Notes under the pieces: model-generated
Databases searched by the model: none
What the model was told of the DNA's origin: nothing
Seen by the model: only the letters and a program-made list of their open reading frames with translations
Position numbers and translations under genes: made by a program
From: Fibrobacter sp. UWB4
GTDB taxonomy: Bacteria; Fibrobacterota; Fibrobacteria; Fibrobacterales; Fibrobacteraceae
DNA: 64,000 nucleotides
Direction of reading: 5' to 3'
NCBI RefSeq assembly: GCF_002210345.1
Contig: NZ_MWQI01000001.1
Span: 1,054,001 to 1,118,000 of the forward strand
Shown here: in pieces, positions 7,927 to 15,939 of the stretch
Numbering within the stretch: position 1 is the first letter of the stretch
Layout: each line of letters starts with the position of its first letter

Positions 7927-9204
7927 TTACCACAAGTTAAAGCCAAGTGAAAGGCCAAATTCCTGATGAACGGCTCCATATTTAGGAGAATATTCGCCAC
8001 CATTGCTTACCGTGCTGCTTTCGGCCGTACCAAACATAATCTTGTACTTAAAGCGCAAAATCCATGCCGTTGATATAGCCCCTATACGCGAGGGATTCGT
8101 GGAAAAGAATCGGAAATCAACATTCGATCCAATAATCCAATCTGGTCCAATAGAATATTCGCCAAATCTCTCATTTTCCATTGAAGGCATGTAAGTTGCG
8201 CCGACACCCACAAACGGTTCCACGCGCAAATAATGAGAATCGTAAGCCGTAAAGCCAACGGTTACACCAAACGTCTCATCAACGGTATCATTATCATCAT
8301 CATCATAAAAACGATCCAGCTTGCTGTTCGTCTCTTTATATCTAACAATCATGCCCAATTGCAAGAACGCCGAAAGCGAAATCCGTTTCACCCGGAATTC
8401 AACTTCAGCCTGGAACGGAGTGCCCATTTCCGTTTCAGTAACATCAGAAATTTCACCACACAAAAATCCAAGCCAAGAACCCAGATATATTCCAAATCCG
8501 CTAGTATAGTACTTGTGCGCAATAGGATCTCTGCGGAACTCTCTCTGTTTATCCATGTAATTCTGTACAAAAGGAACGACCTGATCTTTCAAATACTGAG
8601 CATGAACAGTATGCGAATATTTGCGGATATAGCTCTTTGCATGATTCAGGAAGTCTTCTGCGGCCATCGTATCGGCGATAACCCTATATGCAAACCCGCT
8701 ACCGTCATTGAACCTGTAAGTACGCAAGCCAACAATGAGTTCTGCGTAAATAAGCGTTGTAAAAAGCTCCTTGTTTTCCTCTTTGGCATTGGAGTTTTGA
8801 ACAACATTCACCATAGAATCGACAACAGTCTTGTTGAACGGACTGAACGCACGATAAAGATAGAGATGAAGAGGGTCGTCTTCAGGATTGACGCGAACTT
8901 TCTGCTTTGGATGATAAGAGGTATCAAGCACAATGCGGCGGGTATTGGCGTAAATATCGATACCTTCATCATATTCGCCCATTTCCATAAGCGCAAGGTA
9001 CTCTTCAAAATCCCATAAGGGCGCCCCCTCGTCAAGATTCGCCTTAAGGTATTCAATAGCCTGCCTAGATCGTTCATAATCCTGCTGTTCAAGCGACGTC
9101 TTTAACGCATCACGAGCACGGGAGAAGAGTTCTTTTTTAGATGGATTTGCAAACGCTCCACCAAAAGCAAGCAACAGGGAAATTGCAACTAGAATTTTTT
9201 TCAT
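7927..9204 (-). CDS. Exported protein with helical N-terminus and C-terminal beta-barrel
   Basis: A 425-residue protein with a signal peptide (MKKILVAISLLLAFGGAFA). Residues 20-210 are mainly helical (KKELFSRARDALK, tetratricopeptide-like spacing) and may sit in the periplasm. Residues from about 225 to the end are barrel-like strands closing in LSLGFNLW. It shares this plan and clear segments (YYTSGFGIYLG / LYTGGFGLNLYLS, YDSHYLRVEPFVGVG / YDSRYLKVRPYLGFS) with the gene just upstream (9211-10563), so the two are paralogues from a tandem duplication. Six bases separate them. Function unknown. Confidence 0.75.
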   Translation of the reverse strand: MKKILVAISLLLAFGGAFANPSKKELFSRARDALKTSLEQQDYERSRQAIEYLKANLDEGAPLWDFEEYLALMEMGEYDEGIDIYANTRRIVLDTSYHPKQKVRVNPEDDPLHLYLYRAFSPFNKTVVDSMVNVVQNSNAKEENKELFTTLIYAELIVGLRTYRFNDGSGFAYRVIADTMAAEDFLNHAKSYIRKYSHTVHAQYLKDQVVPFVQNYMDKQREFRRDPIAHKYYTSGFGIYLGSWLGFLCGEISDVTETEMGTPFQAEVEFRVKRISLSAFLQLGMIVRYKETNSKLDRFYDDDDNDTVDETFGVTVGFTAYDSHYLRVEPFVGVGATYMPSMENERFGEYSIGPDWIIGSNVDFRFFSTNPSRIGAISTAWILRFKYKIMFGTAESSTVSNGGEYSPKYGAVHQEFGLSLGFNLW

Positions 9205-9210
9205 AATGAT

Positions 9211-10563
9211 TTACCAGAAATAAACGCCTAAGCCAATGGCAAAAAATGCGTCCAAGCCAGAGCCTCGCACAAGAGGTTCTCCATCACTCAAATCGAGATA
9301 GGACAGCCCGATCTTGCCAACGATCGAGAACGACACAAGTTTTGAATTTGAAAGAAACAGATACGCCGTGCCAAACTTAAAATCGACATTCGCCCCGATC
9401 GTAATCGCAGAACCCATATCCCAATGTTCAAACGATTCATTAGGGGAAAGGCCATAGTCACTATCCTTGGGGAAATAATACGGATTTACAACCGTACCAT
9501 TAAACATGCTGCCCGAAAAACCTAAATACGGGCGAACTTTCAGATACCGGCTATCATAAGCGACAAAGCCAAAAGAAAAACCAAAGTTTATAAGACCTTC
9601 ATGACCTGAATTGATCATTTCAAAAGAAACGGAAACACGACGAATCTGTAGGTAAAGTTCAAAGTTAATCGGATAGCTTTCGGGTTTTACAAGATCCTCA
9701 CGATAGTAGTTTCCAAAGCCAAAGCCCAATCCAGGACTTAAATAAAGATTTAAGCCAAAGCCGCCCGTGTATAATTTATTTTCAATGACGGATTCCTTTT
9801 TCTCAGCACGATCCGTATAATACAAATCGCTCACGTCCATTCTATTCAGGGGATCAAGAATACTCTTTTTCACCCATGAAGCATCAGGATGGTCCGGGAA
9901 ATTATCAACAAAGTCTTTTGCATAATTTCTGACAGAAGCATTGTCAGAGTCATCCTTATATGCAAAATGAAGATTCATCAAAAGCTTCAATTCGCTTTTT
10001 TCAGCTTCGCTCAAATCAGACCTGTTTACATTGGATTCAATGTCCTGATAATCATGGTTTGATATCTTGTGCTTTTCAAGATAATCTTTTGTATAAACCA
10101 TGAGGCCATCATTTTCAGCACGTTGGGCATTTACGGTTTTATCGAATTCATATGCAGACTTATAATGATGGACGAGCATTTTAAGCAAAGCCCGGTACAT
10201 TTTAAGATCTTTGTAAAAACATAATTTTTCGGTATCGTGCAAAGGTATTATCGAATGAGTTTGCATACCTTCGAGTTGCGCGACCTTCAAGGAAACCGTA
10301 GCAGTATCCTTATTCCTGATTGCATCAAGCAAGTCTTCACGGGCCCTATAAACAGGCTCCATTTCAGAACTACTTTGCCCCATGAGGGATTGTTCAAAAT
10401 CACTAGAAGACGACGCTTCTACTTTAGACGAGTCAATACTTGCATCAGATTTATTTTCACCCATCAACGAGCGTTCAAAATCACTCATTCCAAAGGATTT
10501 GTTGCTTGTGGCATACGCTGATACCGAAAGAACAAGAGAGGCAGCCAAAATCAATTTTTTCAT
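9211..10563 (-). CDS. Paralogue of the adjacent helical plus beta-barrel envelope protein
   Basis: A 450-residue exported protein. The ATG at 10561-10563 is chosen because it gives a clean signal peptide (MKKLILAASLVLSVSAYA) and overlaps the previous stop as ATGA. Two copies of a DFERSLMG/DFEQSLMG motif lie at about residues 28 and 57, separated by Ser-rich sequence. A helical region (about 75-260) is followed by barrel strands ending in GLGVYFW. The helical-plus-barrel plan matches the neighbour at 7927-9204. The repeated DFE.SLMG motif is absent from the paralogue and may be a docking segment. Function unknown. Confidence 0.75.
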   Translation of the reverse strand: MKKLILAASLVLSVSAYATSNKSFGMSDFERSLMGENKSDASIDSSKVEASSSSDFEQSLMGQSSSEMEPVYRAREDLLDAIRNKDTATVSLKVAQLEGMQTHSIIPLHDTEKLCFYKDLKMYRALLKMLVHHYKSAYEFDKTVNAQRAENDGLMVYTKDYLEKHKISNHDYQDIESNVNRSDLSEAEKSELKLLMNLHFAYKDDSDNASVRNYAKDFVDNFPDHPDASWVKKSILDPLNRMDVSDLYYTDRAEKKESVIENKLYTGGFGLNLYLSPGLGFGFGNYYREDLVKPESYPINFELYLQIRRVSVSFEMINSGHEGLINFGFSFGFVAYDSRYLKVRPYLGFSGSMFNGTVVNPYYFPKDSDYGLSPNESFEHWDMGSAITIGANVDFKFGTAYLFLSNSKLVSFSIVGKIGLSYLDLSDGEPLVRGSGLDAFFAIGLGVYFW

Positions 10564-10955
10564 TTTGCACCCCATTCTTCGACATTAAAGTAATCCACCA
10601 ATGCAACTTTGCAAATTCTTGACATTGTCATCATACCATTCGAATAAATAAAATTAATAGTCTTTACATTTTTAATGTAAACCATATTAGCCCCCAGCGA
10701 GCGCGCTTTTTCAACCAGCAGCTCTGCGGTATTTTCAACAGAACAATCTGCAGAAGGTTCTGTCTGCATCGTTCCCAAATAGGTGCTATTTTCGGGAACC
10801 ACGGGGATTTCAGTGGCATCGACAATGCGAACCAAATCGTCTTTAGAAAGCGGTTTCGGATTTACCGGGTTTCCAACAAGAGTGTGCGGAGTAGAGCTGC
10901 AAGCCGAGAAAACAAGCAAGGCAGCAATAGCAAATAAACTTTCAACAAATTTCAT
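10560..10955 (-). CDS. Small lipoprotein (DUF4156-like)
   Basis: A 131-residue lipoprotein with lipobox VFSAC (Cys19). The mature part has the pattern VPENSTYLGTM...C...ELLVEKARSLGANMVYI followed by a second Cys (RICKVALV), which resembles the small DUF4156/RcsF-like lipoproteins where two cysteines frame an alpha/beta core. The assignment is by pattern only. It starts two bases after the FISUMP gene and its stop overlaps the next ATG by four bases, so it is firmly inside the operon. Confidence 0.6.
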   Translation of the reverse strand: MKFVESLFAIAALLVFSACSSTPHTLVGNPVNPKPLSKDDLVRIVDATEIPVVPENSTYLGTMQTEPSADCSVENTAELLVEKARSLGANMVYIKNVKTINFIYSNGMMTMSRICKVALVDYFNVEEWGAK

Positions 10956-10957
10956 AA

Positions 10958-11812
10958 TTAGTCCTTTAGGCAGCGGATGGCGTAACCATCGGAGATATGT
11001 TCTCTTTGTATTCTGACTTGAGGATCATCTTGATTGAACAAAACGGCATAAGCATTTGAAGAACTGGTAAATGTCGATGTCCAAAACGGAGCAAAACTGT
11101 CCGCTAACGAATACCGATCCCTAGAATAAGAGGCGTCAGAATCATAGTAGCCCGATGGATAAATGGAAAAACTATAGGAGTCTTTCGATATACCGTCATT
11201 TGCCTGAAGCGCTAGACCCGCATTTTCATAGCCGCCAACTTTTTTAATCAAAATGTCCCAATCATCTTTAGAGGGTACATGGAAGCCATTCGGACAAAGA
11301 TCATCTGGAGACAAGTCCGCATTCATTACATTTCTCCAAGTATACAAGCAGCCTCTGCTCCCAGACGTCATAAAGCAAATACCGTTGTAATCTTCATAAC
11401 TAGAATACCCGTATTCCAAGTTCTCGGCAAACCATTCCTGATTTCCGATTTTCACTGTACGATATGTAATCCCGTCACGGTGATCTACAACATAGCCTTT
11501 TTCCACTAGGATATCAGATCCCTTTTCGGCTACCGGAGTATACTTAGGAACAGCATCAGTCTCCTCCTTGGAGGCATCCCTAAGGTATATCCACATTTTA
11601 TCGGAGCAAACGAAAAGCTTATCTGAACTAAACGCCCGTACGACAAAAACAATCCCTTCCATTTTTTCATCACAATCAGGCAAGTCGCCCCTATAATCGC
11701 ATTTATAAGAGGGAATACGATTCGTAGAGTATGGAGGAGGATTGACGCCACTATCAGTATGGCACCCAACCAACACGGAACAAACGATAGGAATAAGATG
11801 TTGTACTTTCAT
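10958..11812 (-). CDS. FISUMP-domain lipoprotein
   Basis: A 284-residue lipoprotein (lipobox VLVGC, Cys17). Residues from about 115 to the end form the Fibrobacter succinogenes major paralogous domain (TIGR02145): DGITYRTVKIGNQEWFAENL, then CLYTWRNV, LCPNGFHVPSKDDWDIL, FWTST and the closing DGYAIRCLKD. The first 100 residues are a Cys-containing region unique to this protein. FISUMP proteins are abundant in Fibrobacter and thought to be surface-exposed, but their biochemical role is unknown. It is the first gene of the six-gene operon; no Shine-Dalgarno sequence is visible. This is the strongest taxonomic marker in the window. Confidence 0.93.
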   Translation of the reverse strand: MKVQHLIPIVCSVLVGCHTDSGVNPPPYSTNRIPSYKCDYRGDLPDCDEKMEGIVFVVRAFSSDKLFVCSDKMWIYLRDASKEETDAVPKYTPVAEKGSDILVEKGYVVDHRDGITYRTVKIGNQEWFAENLEYGYSSYEDYNGICFMTSGSRGCLYTWRNVMNADLSPDDLCPNGFHVPSKDDWDILIKKVGGYENAGLALQANDGISKDSYSFSIYPSGYYDSDASYSRDRYSLADSFAPFWTSTFTSSSNAYAVLFNQDDPQVRIQREHISDGYAIRCLKD

Positions 11813-11889
11813 AATTTTATCTTATATCAATTTTAATAAAATATAGCATATCCCCAAAAACATCCAATACAAGCTTATTCTATATATAC

Positions 11890-11919
11890 AAAAAAAGAAC
11901 CCGCGAACGGATTCTTTTT
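11890..11919. terminator. Bidirectional intrinsic terminator after glyS
   Basis: AAAAAGAA-C-CCG-CGAA-CGG-A-TTCTTTTT forms a long stem with one C-A mismatch and a CGAA loop. Runs of A and T on both sides allow termination in either direction; the glyS transcript (minus strand) is the likely client. Confidence 0.8.
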
Positions 11920-12037
11920 AGACAAGAGACGAGAGACGAAAGACGAGGGATAAATCAATTATACAATGCGCGAAGCGCCATTATAATTCTTTCGTCTCTA
12001 GTCTGTAGGTCCACAGGACCGTCCTTTCGTCTAACCT
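11920..12037. repeat. Heptamer tandem repeats, two blocks
   Basis: Block one is AGACAAG-AGACGAG-AGACGAA-AGACGAG at 11920-11947. Block two, running into the glyS stop, is CTTTCGT-CTCTAGT-CTGTAGG-TCCACAG-GACCGTC-CTTTCGT-CTAACCT at 11989-12037; its first and sixth units are identical and exactly five periods apart. Between the blocks is an imperfect inverted repeat (about 11958-11987). Confidence 0.75.
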
Positions 12038-13449
12038 TAGCAGCCGAGCTTTTCGAAGAGGTAAGCTTCGAGCTTGTCGATAGCGACGAGTTCCTGCTTC
12101 ATGGAGTCGCGTTCACGAACAGTCACGTAGCCGAGCTTTGCCGGATCGGATTCACCCTCGCCCACCGTGTCGAAGTCAACAGTCACGCAGAACGGCGTAC
12201 CGAGTTCGTCCTGACGGCGGTAGCGCTTACCGATGGACTGCGTTTCGTCGTATTCGACGTTCCAGCGGTTGAGGAGCTTCTGGTAGAGTTCTTCGGCCTT
12301 TTCCTTGACCTTGCCCTTCTTCACGAGCGGGAGAACAGCAACCTTGACCGGAGCAACCTTCGGATCGAAGTGCAAGACGGTACGTTCGTCGTTTTCGAGC
12401 TTTTCGACTTCGTAAGCGTTGCAGAGAAGCACGAGGAGCAAACGTTCCACACCGAGAGACGGTTCGACAACGTACGGGATGTAGCGCTTGTTCTGGACCG
12501 GGTCGATGTATTCCTGCTTGACCTTGGATTCGTTCTGGTGCTGCGTGAGGTCGTAGTTCGTACGAGAAGCGATACCCCAGAGTTCGCCCCAGCCGAACGG
12601 GAATTCGTATTCGACGTCGGTAGTGCCGTTACTGTAGTGAGAAAGTTCTTCCTTGGCATGTTCGCGGAGGCGGAGCTTTTCCTTCTTCACGCCGAGATCG
12701 TTCACGAGCCATTCGAAGCAGTACTTACGCCAGAAGTCGTACCATTCGAGTTCGGTACCCGGTTCGCAGAAGTATTCGAGTTCCATCTGTTCGAATTCGC
12801 GAGTACGGAAGATGAAGTTACCCGGAGTAATTTCGTTACGGAAAGACTTACCGATCTGGCCGACACCGAACGGGATGCGTGGGCGGACGTTGTCAACGAT
12901 GTTGCGGAAGTCCACGAAGATACCCTGAGCGGTTTCCGGACGGAGATAAACCTTGTTGCCTTCGCCTTCAATCACACCGATTTCAGTCTGGAACATGAGG
13001 TTGAAAGCACGCGGTTTTGTCCAATCGGTCTTACCGCAAGTCGGGCATTCGATCTTGTTGTCCACCATCATCTGGTGAACTTCGTCAAAATTCTTGCCAG
13101 CGCAGCAGCCTTCGCCGAGCTTTTCTTCGAGGAGCTGGTCAGCGCGGAAACGTTCGTGGCAAGCGAGGCAGTCCACGAGCGGGTCAGAGAAGTTACCCAC
13201 GTGGCCAGAAGCCTTCCAAACGCGCGGGTTCAAAAGAATAGAGCTATCGAGACCAAGCACATCGTGGCGGGAAGTCACGAACTTCTTCCACCAGAGATTC
13301 TTGATGTTGCGCTTGAGTTCCACGCCATACGGACCGTAGTCCCAAGTGTTGGCGAGGCCATCGTAAATTTCGGAGCCGGGGAAAATGAAGCCGCGGCGTT
13401 TGCAGAGGGAGATGATGTCCTTAAGGGCATCCTGAACTTTCTTTGCCAT
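12037..13449 (-). CDS. glyS: Glycyl-tRNA synthetase, single-chain class II type
   Basis: A 470-residue cytosolic enzyme that charges tRNA-Gly. It is the alpha-2 (GlyQS-like) form. Class II signs are visible: RPETAQGIFVDF, IGKSFRNEITPGNFIFRTREFEQMELEYF (motif 2) and PYVVEPSLGVERLLLVLL (motif 3 Arg). Four cysteines (CLACHE..; CPTCGKT) form the family zinc site, and the C-terminal anticodon-binding domain starts near residue 365. The ATG at 13447-13449 follows AAAGGA at good spacing and beats an upstream in-frame start. A TAAATTTG element lies 82 bases upstream at 13532-13539. Confidence 0.96.
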   Translation of the reverse strand: MAKKVQDALKDIISLCKRRGFIFPGSEIYDGLANTWDYGPYGVELKRNIKNLWWKKFVTSRHDVLGLDSSILLNPRVWKASGHVGNFSDPLVDCLACHERFRADQLLEEKLGEGCCAGKNFDEVHQMMVDNKIECPTCGKTDWTKPRAFNLMFQTEIGVIEGEGNKVYLRPETAQGIFVDFRNIVDNVRPRIPFGVGQIGKSFRNEITPGNFIFRTREFEQMELEYFCEPGTELEWYDFWRKYCFEWLVNDLGVKKEKLRLREHAKEELSHYSNGTTDVEYEFPFGWGELWGIASRTNYDLTQHQNESKVKQEYIDPVQNKRYIPYVVEPSLGVERLLLVLLCNAYEVEKLENDERTVLHFDPKVAPVKVAVLPLVKKGKVKEKAEELYQKLLNRWNVEYDETQSIGKRYRRQDELGTPFCVTVDFDTVGEGESDPAKLGYVTVRERDSMKQELVAIDKLEAYLFEKLGC

Positions 13450-13531
13450 TATATATCCTTTATCGGCCGTGCCCATGAGGCGTGTTTTGGCCGGACTAGG
13501 AACCTACCTGGATGATAGGCCCTGACGGGTG

Positions 13532-13539
13532 CAAATTTA
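13532..13539 (-). promoter_or_regulatory. TAnnTTTG promoter element for glyS
   Basis: TAAATTTG on the minus strand lies 82 bases before the glyS ATG, giving a normal leader with a Shine-Dalgarno sequence (AAAGGA). Heptamer repeats (13546-13573) occupy the place where an upstream -33 box would be, and no TTTG is seen there. Confidence 0.45.
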
Positions 13540-13545
13540 GAAAAA

Positions 13546-13573
13546 AGACGAGAGACGAGAGACGAGAGATAGA
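13546..13573. repeat. Heptamer tandem repeat
   Basis: AGACGAG-AGACGAG-AGACGAG-AGATAGA, four units in strict 7-bp phase, sits between glyS and the terminator of the next gene. The unit is the same as in the block at 11920-11947 on the other side of glyS. Confidence 0.8.
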
Positions 13574-13586
13574 AAAATTTTATTGC

Positions 13587-13613
13587 AAAAAAGACCCCGC
13601 TTGCGCAGGGTCT
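13587..13613 (-). terminator. Intrinsic terminator of the Ser-linker surface protein
   Basis: On the minus strand AGACCC pairs with GGGTCT around an inner CGC/GCG helix, followed by six T. It lies about 30 bases after the stop codon at 13645. Confidence 0.8.
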
Positions 13614-13644
13614 CATTCACTCAGGGAGTCCTAAAACAATTCAC

Positions 13645-15654
13645 TTATCGAGCATTCACGATTCTCTGTTGTGCCCCAACGCGAAGCACATAGGATCCGC
13701 TACGAGGAACATTCATCGAGAAGCTCATCGTATTGACGCGACCGTTGTAAATCACTCGACCTTGCATATCGAGTAAATTAACATTTGCGCCAATCCTTGC
13801 GCCAGAGACCTGTAGACTGCGACCATTCACAAACGCAGAGAACTTAGGCACCAAAACAACATCGGCAAGCTTCAGACTCGGGTCAAACTTTGTCCACATT
13901 CTGCTCTTGCAAACAAAGACAGTCTTCAAGGTGGTTACATAGAACGTCATATTTTCGCGCTTTGCAGTGCAGCTAGGCATATCTTCTTCGGTGCCCACAG
14001 CTTCAACAACAATTTCGCTTGAACTAGACGACGGCTTTGCACTCGATGAAGAAGCTTTTTTGCTGCTAGACGATGAAGGCTTTGCGCTAGAGCTAGACGA
14101 AGCTTTTTGACTGCTAGACGAAACGGGCTTTGCACTTGAGCTGGACGAGGCTTTTTGACTGCTAGAAGACGACGGCTTCGCACTAGAGCTAGACGATTTA
14201 ACAGCGCTGCTTGATGCCGGCTTGGCGCTCGACGAAGAAGCCTTTTCGGAAGAACTGGAAGAAGGTTTAGCACTGGAACTAGAAGCGACAGCACTGCTAG
14301 ACTTAGGCGTTTCGCTGCTCGAAGAAACCTGTACCGCACTTGAGCTAGAAGCGACATCTACGCTACTGCTTGCAGGAACCGGAGCAGCGCTTGAGCTGGA
14401 CGAAACCGCCACACTGCTTGATACAGGAGCAACACTGGAGCTAGAAGCAAGAACACTGCTGGAAGAAGCCGCATCAACACTAGAAGAGTAGAGTTCTACA
14501 GCCTCTTCGTCCTTGGAGCTGCTGGATGCAACAGCAACATCGCTCGAAGAGAACAGTTCTACAGCATCTTCATCTTCAGAGCTGCTAGACAAGGTCACCG
14601 CACTGGAACTAGAAACGCTAGCCACGTAAGCAACCCACATGACCCCATTGCAGACAGAATCCTGATTTGCTGAATTGCTATGGAACAGGGCACAATTCAG
14701 ACTCGAAGTACACTGAGGCAATTTTCCATCAACGGCAATCGCCTTCTGTTCCGGGCAAACGCCCTTTTCAGTCCAGATGGCATAGACGCGTTTATCGACA
14801 CAAGAAGAGCCATCCAGACGATCCAGGGCATAATAGACATTATCAAGCTTATTTTCCAGAGACCAGCCAATAAAATCATAACCGTTCTTCGTCGGAACAG
14901 GGAGTTTTGCAGTCGAATCGCAAGAGAAGGACTGCGTAAACGCATCCGGAAGAGCACCGCCATTCAATTCATAGAACACGTTAAAACGATTGTTTCCGTT
15001 TTTCTGTTCCGGAGCACTTTCAGCGGTAAACACAGCCGACACTTCAACATCAAAATTCGGCATTTCAAACGTGCAACGGCCATCAACAGCGTTTTCATCC
15101 ACGCCCGGCATTCCAGCACGAGCTGTATCAACCTTCGTACATGTTACCGTCGTTTTTGCATCAAGGTACTTGCTCACGATGACTGATGCAACTTTAAAGC
15201 CGTCTGCCGCATTCGGGTTTACCGTAACCTTCACCCCAGGTTTTGTACGATCCCTATAGCGATCACTGAAAGACAGCGAAACACTTCCGTTATCCGTATT
15301 CTTTACAGTAAGATAATAGCGTAGGGATTCGTAAGAAGCCGTCACATAAACATCATGATCTGGCATCAGGAACTGCAAGTCTTTTGTTTCGGTATTCGAG
15401 ACTTTACGTTCACTTTGAGATGTTCCATATTGGTCATAAACGGTAAATCCCTTAAAGACTTTTCCGCTGGGAACAATTGGATTAACATAAAGCCAGGAAC
15501 CAGCAGAAGCTTCTGATACCGTTTTTTGATTCAGCAAGACATCAAACGATTTCTGTTCATCGCTCCCGACTTTATTGATTTTGTATTCTTGTGCATGAAC
15601 GCCCACTGAGAAAGCAAGCGTCATTCCCAGCCCCAATATGATTTTTTTTCTCAT
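13645..15654 (-). CDS. Secreted surface protein: InlB-type repeat, ~200-residue Ser linker, T9SS-like C-terminal domain
   Basis: A 669-residue exported protein with a signal peptide (about 1-22) and AGGG before the ATG. Residues 25-230 hold beta-rich repeats of the bacterial-repeat type (VTASYESLRYYLTV; VSAVFTAE). About 235-300 is a Listeria-Bacteroides/InlB-type repeat (FYELNGGALP..., GYDFIGWS, RVYAIWTE). About 350-555 is a linker of SSSS/SSSSS blocks spaced by AKP, QKA and EKA. The last 70 residues have LLDMQGRVIYNG...GSYVLRVG, which resembles the type A C-terminal sorting domain of the type IX secretion system. Suggested fate: export through T9SS and display at the surface. The ligand is unknown. 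Confidence 0.75.
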   Translation of the reverse strand: MRKKIILGLGMTLAFSVGVHAQEYKINKVGSDEQKSFDVLLNQKTVSEASAGSWLYVNPIVPSGKVFKGFTVYDQYGTSQSERKVSNTETKDLQFLMPDHDVYVTASYESLRYYLTVKNTDNGSVSLSFSDRYRDRTKPGVKVTVNPNAADGFKVASVIVSKYLDAKTTVTCTKVDTARAGMPGVDENAVDGRCTFEMPNFDVEVSAVFTAESAPEQKNGNNRFNVFYELNGGALPDAFTQSFSCDSTAKLPVPTKNGYDFIGWSLENKLDNVYYALDRLDGSSCVDKRVYAIWTEKGVCPEQKAIAVDGKLPQCTSSLNCALFHSNSANQDSVCNGVMWVAYVASVSSSSAVTLSSSSEDEDAVELFSSSDVAVASSSSKDEEAVELYSSSVDAASSSSVLASSSSVAPVSSSVAVSSSSSAAPVPASSSVDVASSSSAVQVSSSSETPKSSSAVASSSSAKPSSSSSEKASSSSAKPASSSAVKSSSSSAKPSSSSSQKASSSSSAKPVSSSSQKASSSSSAKPSSSSSKKASSSSAKPSSSSSEIVVEAVGTEEDMPSCTAKRENMTFYVTTLKTVFVCKSRMWTKFDPSLKLADVVLVPKFSAFVNGRSLQVSGARIGANVNLLDMQGRVIYNGRVNTMSFSMNVPRSGSYVLRVGAQQRIVNAR

Positions 15655-15939
15655 ACTCTACCCTATTTTTGTACCCTAAAATTTAGTATAAATTTTTATT
15701 TTCATCATGTCTAACAATAAATGAAATATTACAAATAAGCAAATTATATACAAATAAACAATGTAAATCATTCAAAATAGCGCATTTTTAAGGCATTGAG
15801 ATTGCCTCAACGAATTTCGTAAAGTAAAAAATCTATTACAACCTTTTACAGCTGAAAAAAAGATTTTCCAAGCATTGGCAAGCTTAACGAATTGTCATTT
15901 TTTGATATATTTCTACCGGGTCTTTATCAGAAAGAAAAC
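15655..15939. other. AT-rich divergent intergenic region
   Basis: This 285-bp AT-rich gap lies between the minus-strand surface-protein gene and hflX. It must hold both promoters. TATATTTC at 15905-15912 is a one-base variant of the -7 element seen elsewhere. I see no RNA gene or convincing open frame. Confidence 0.4.

Noticed and set aside
13990-14560. Repetitive DNA that could be read as a CRISPR or tandem array
   Set aside because: It encodes the Ser-rich linker of the 669-residue protein; units are irregular and codon-based, with no constant repeat and spacer.
15892-15939. A longer N-terminus for hflX starting at TTG 15892
   Set aside because: The added residues are not part of the family, and the ATG at 15940 gives the usual start.
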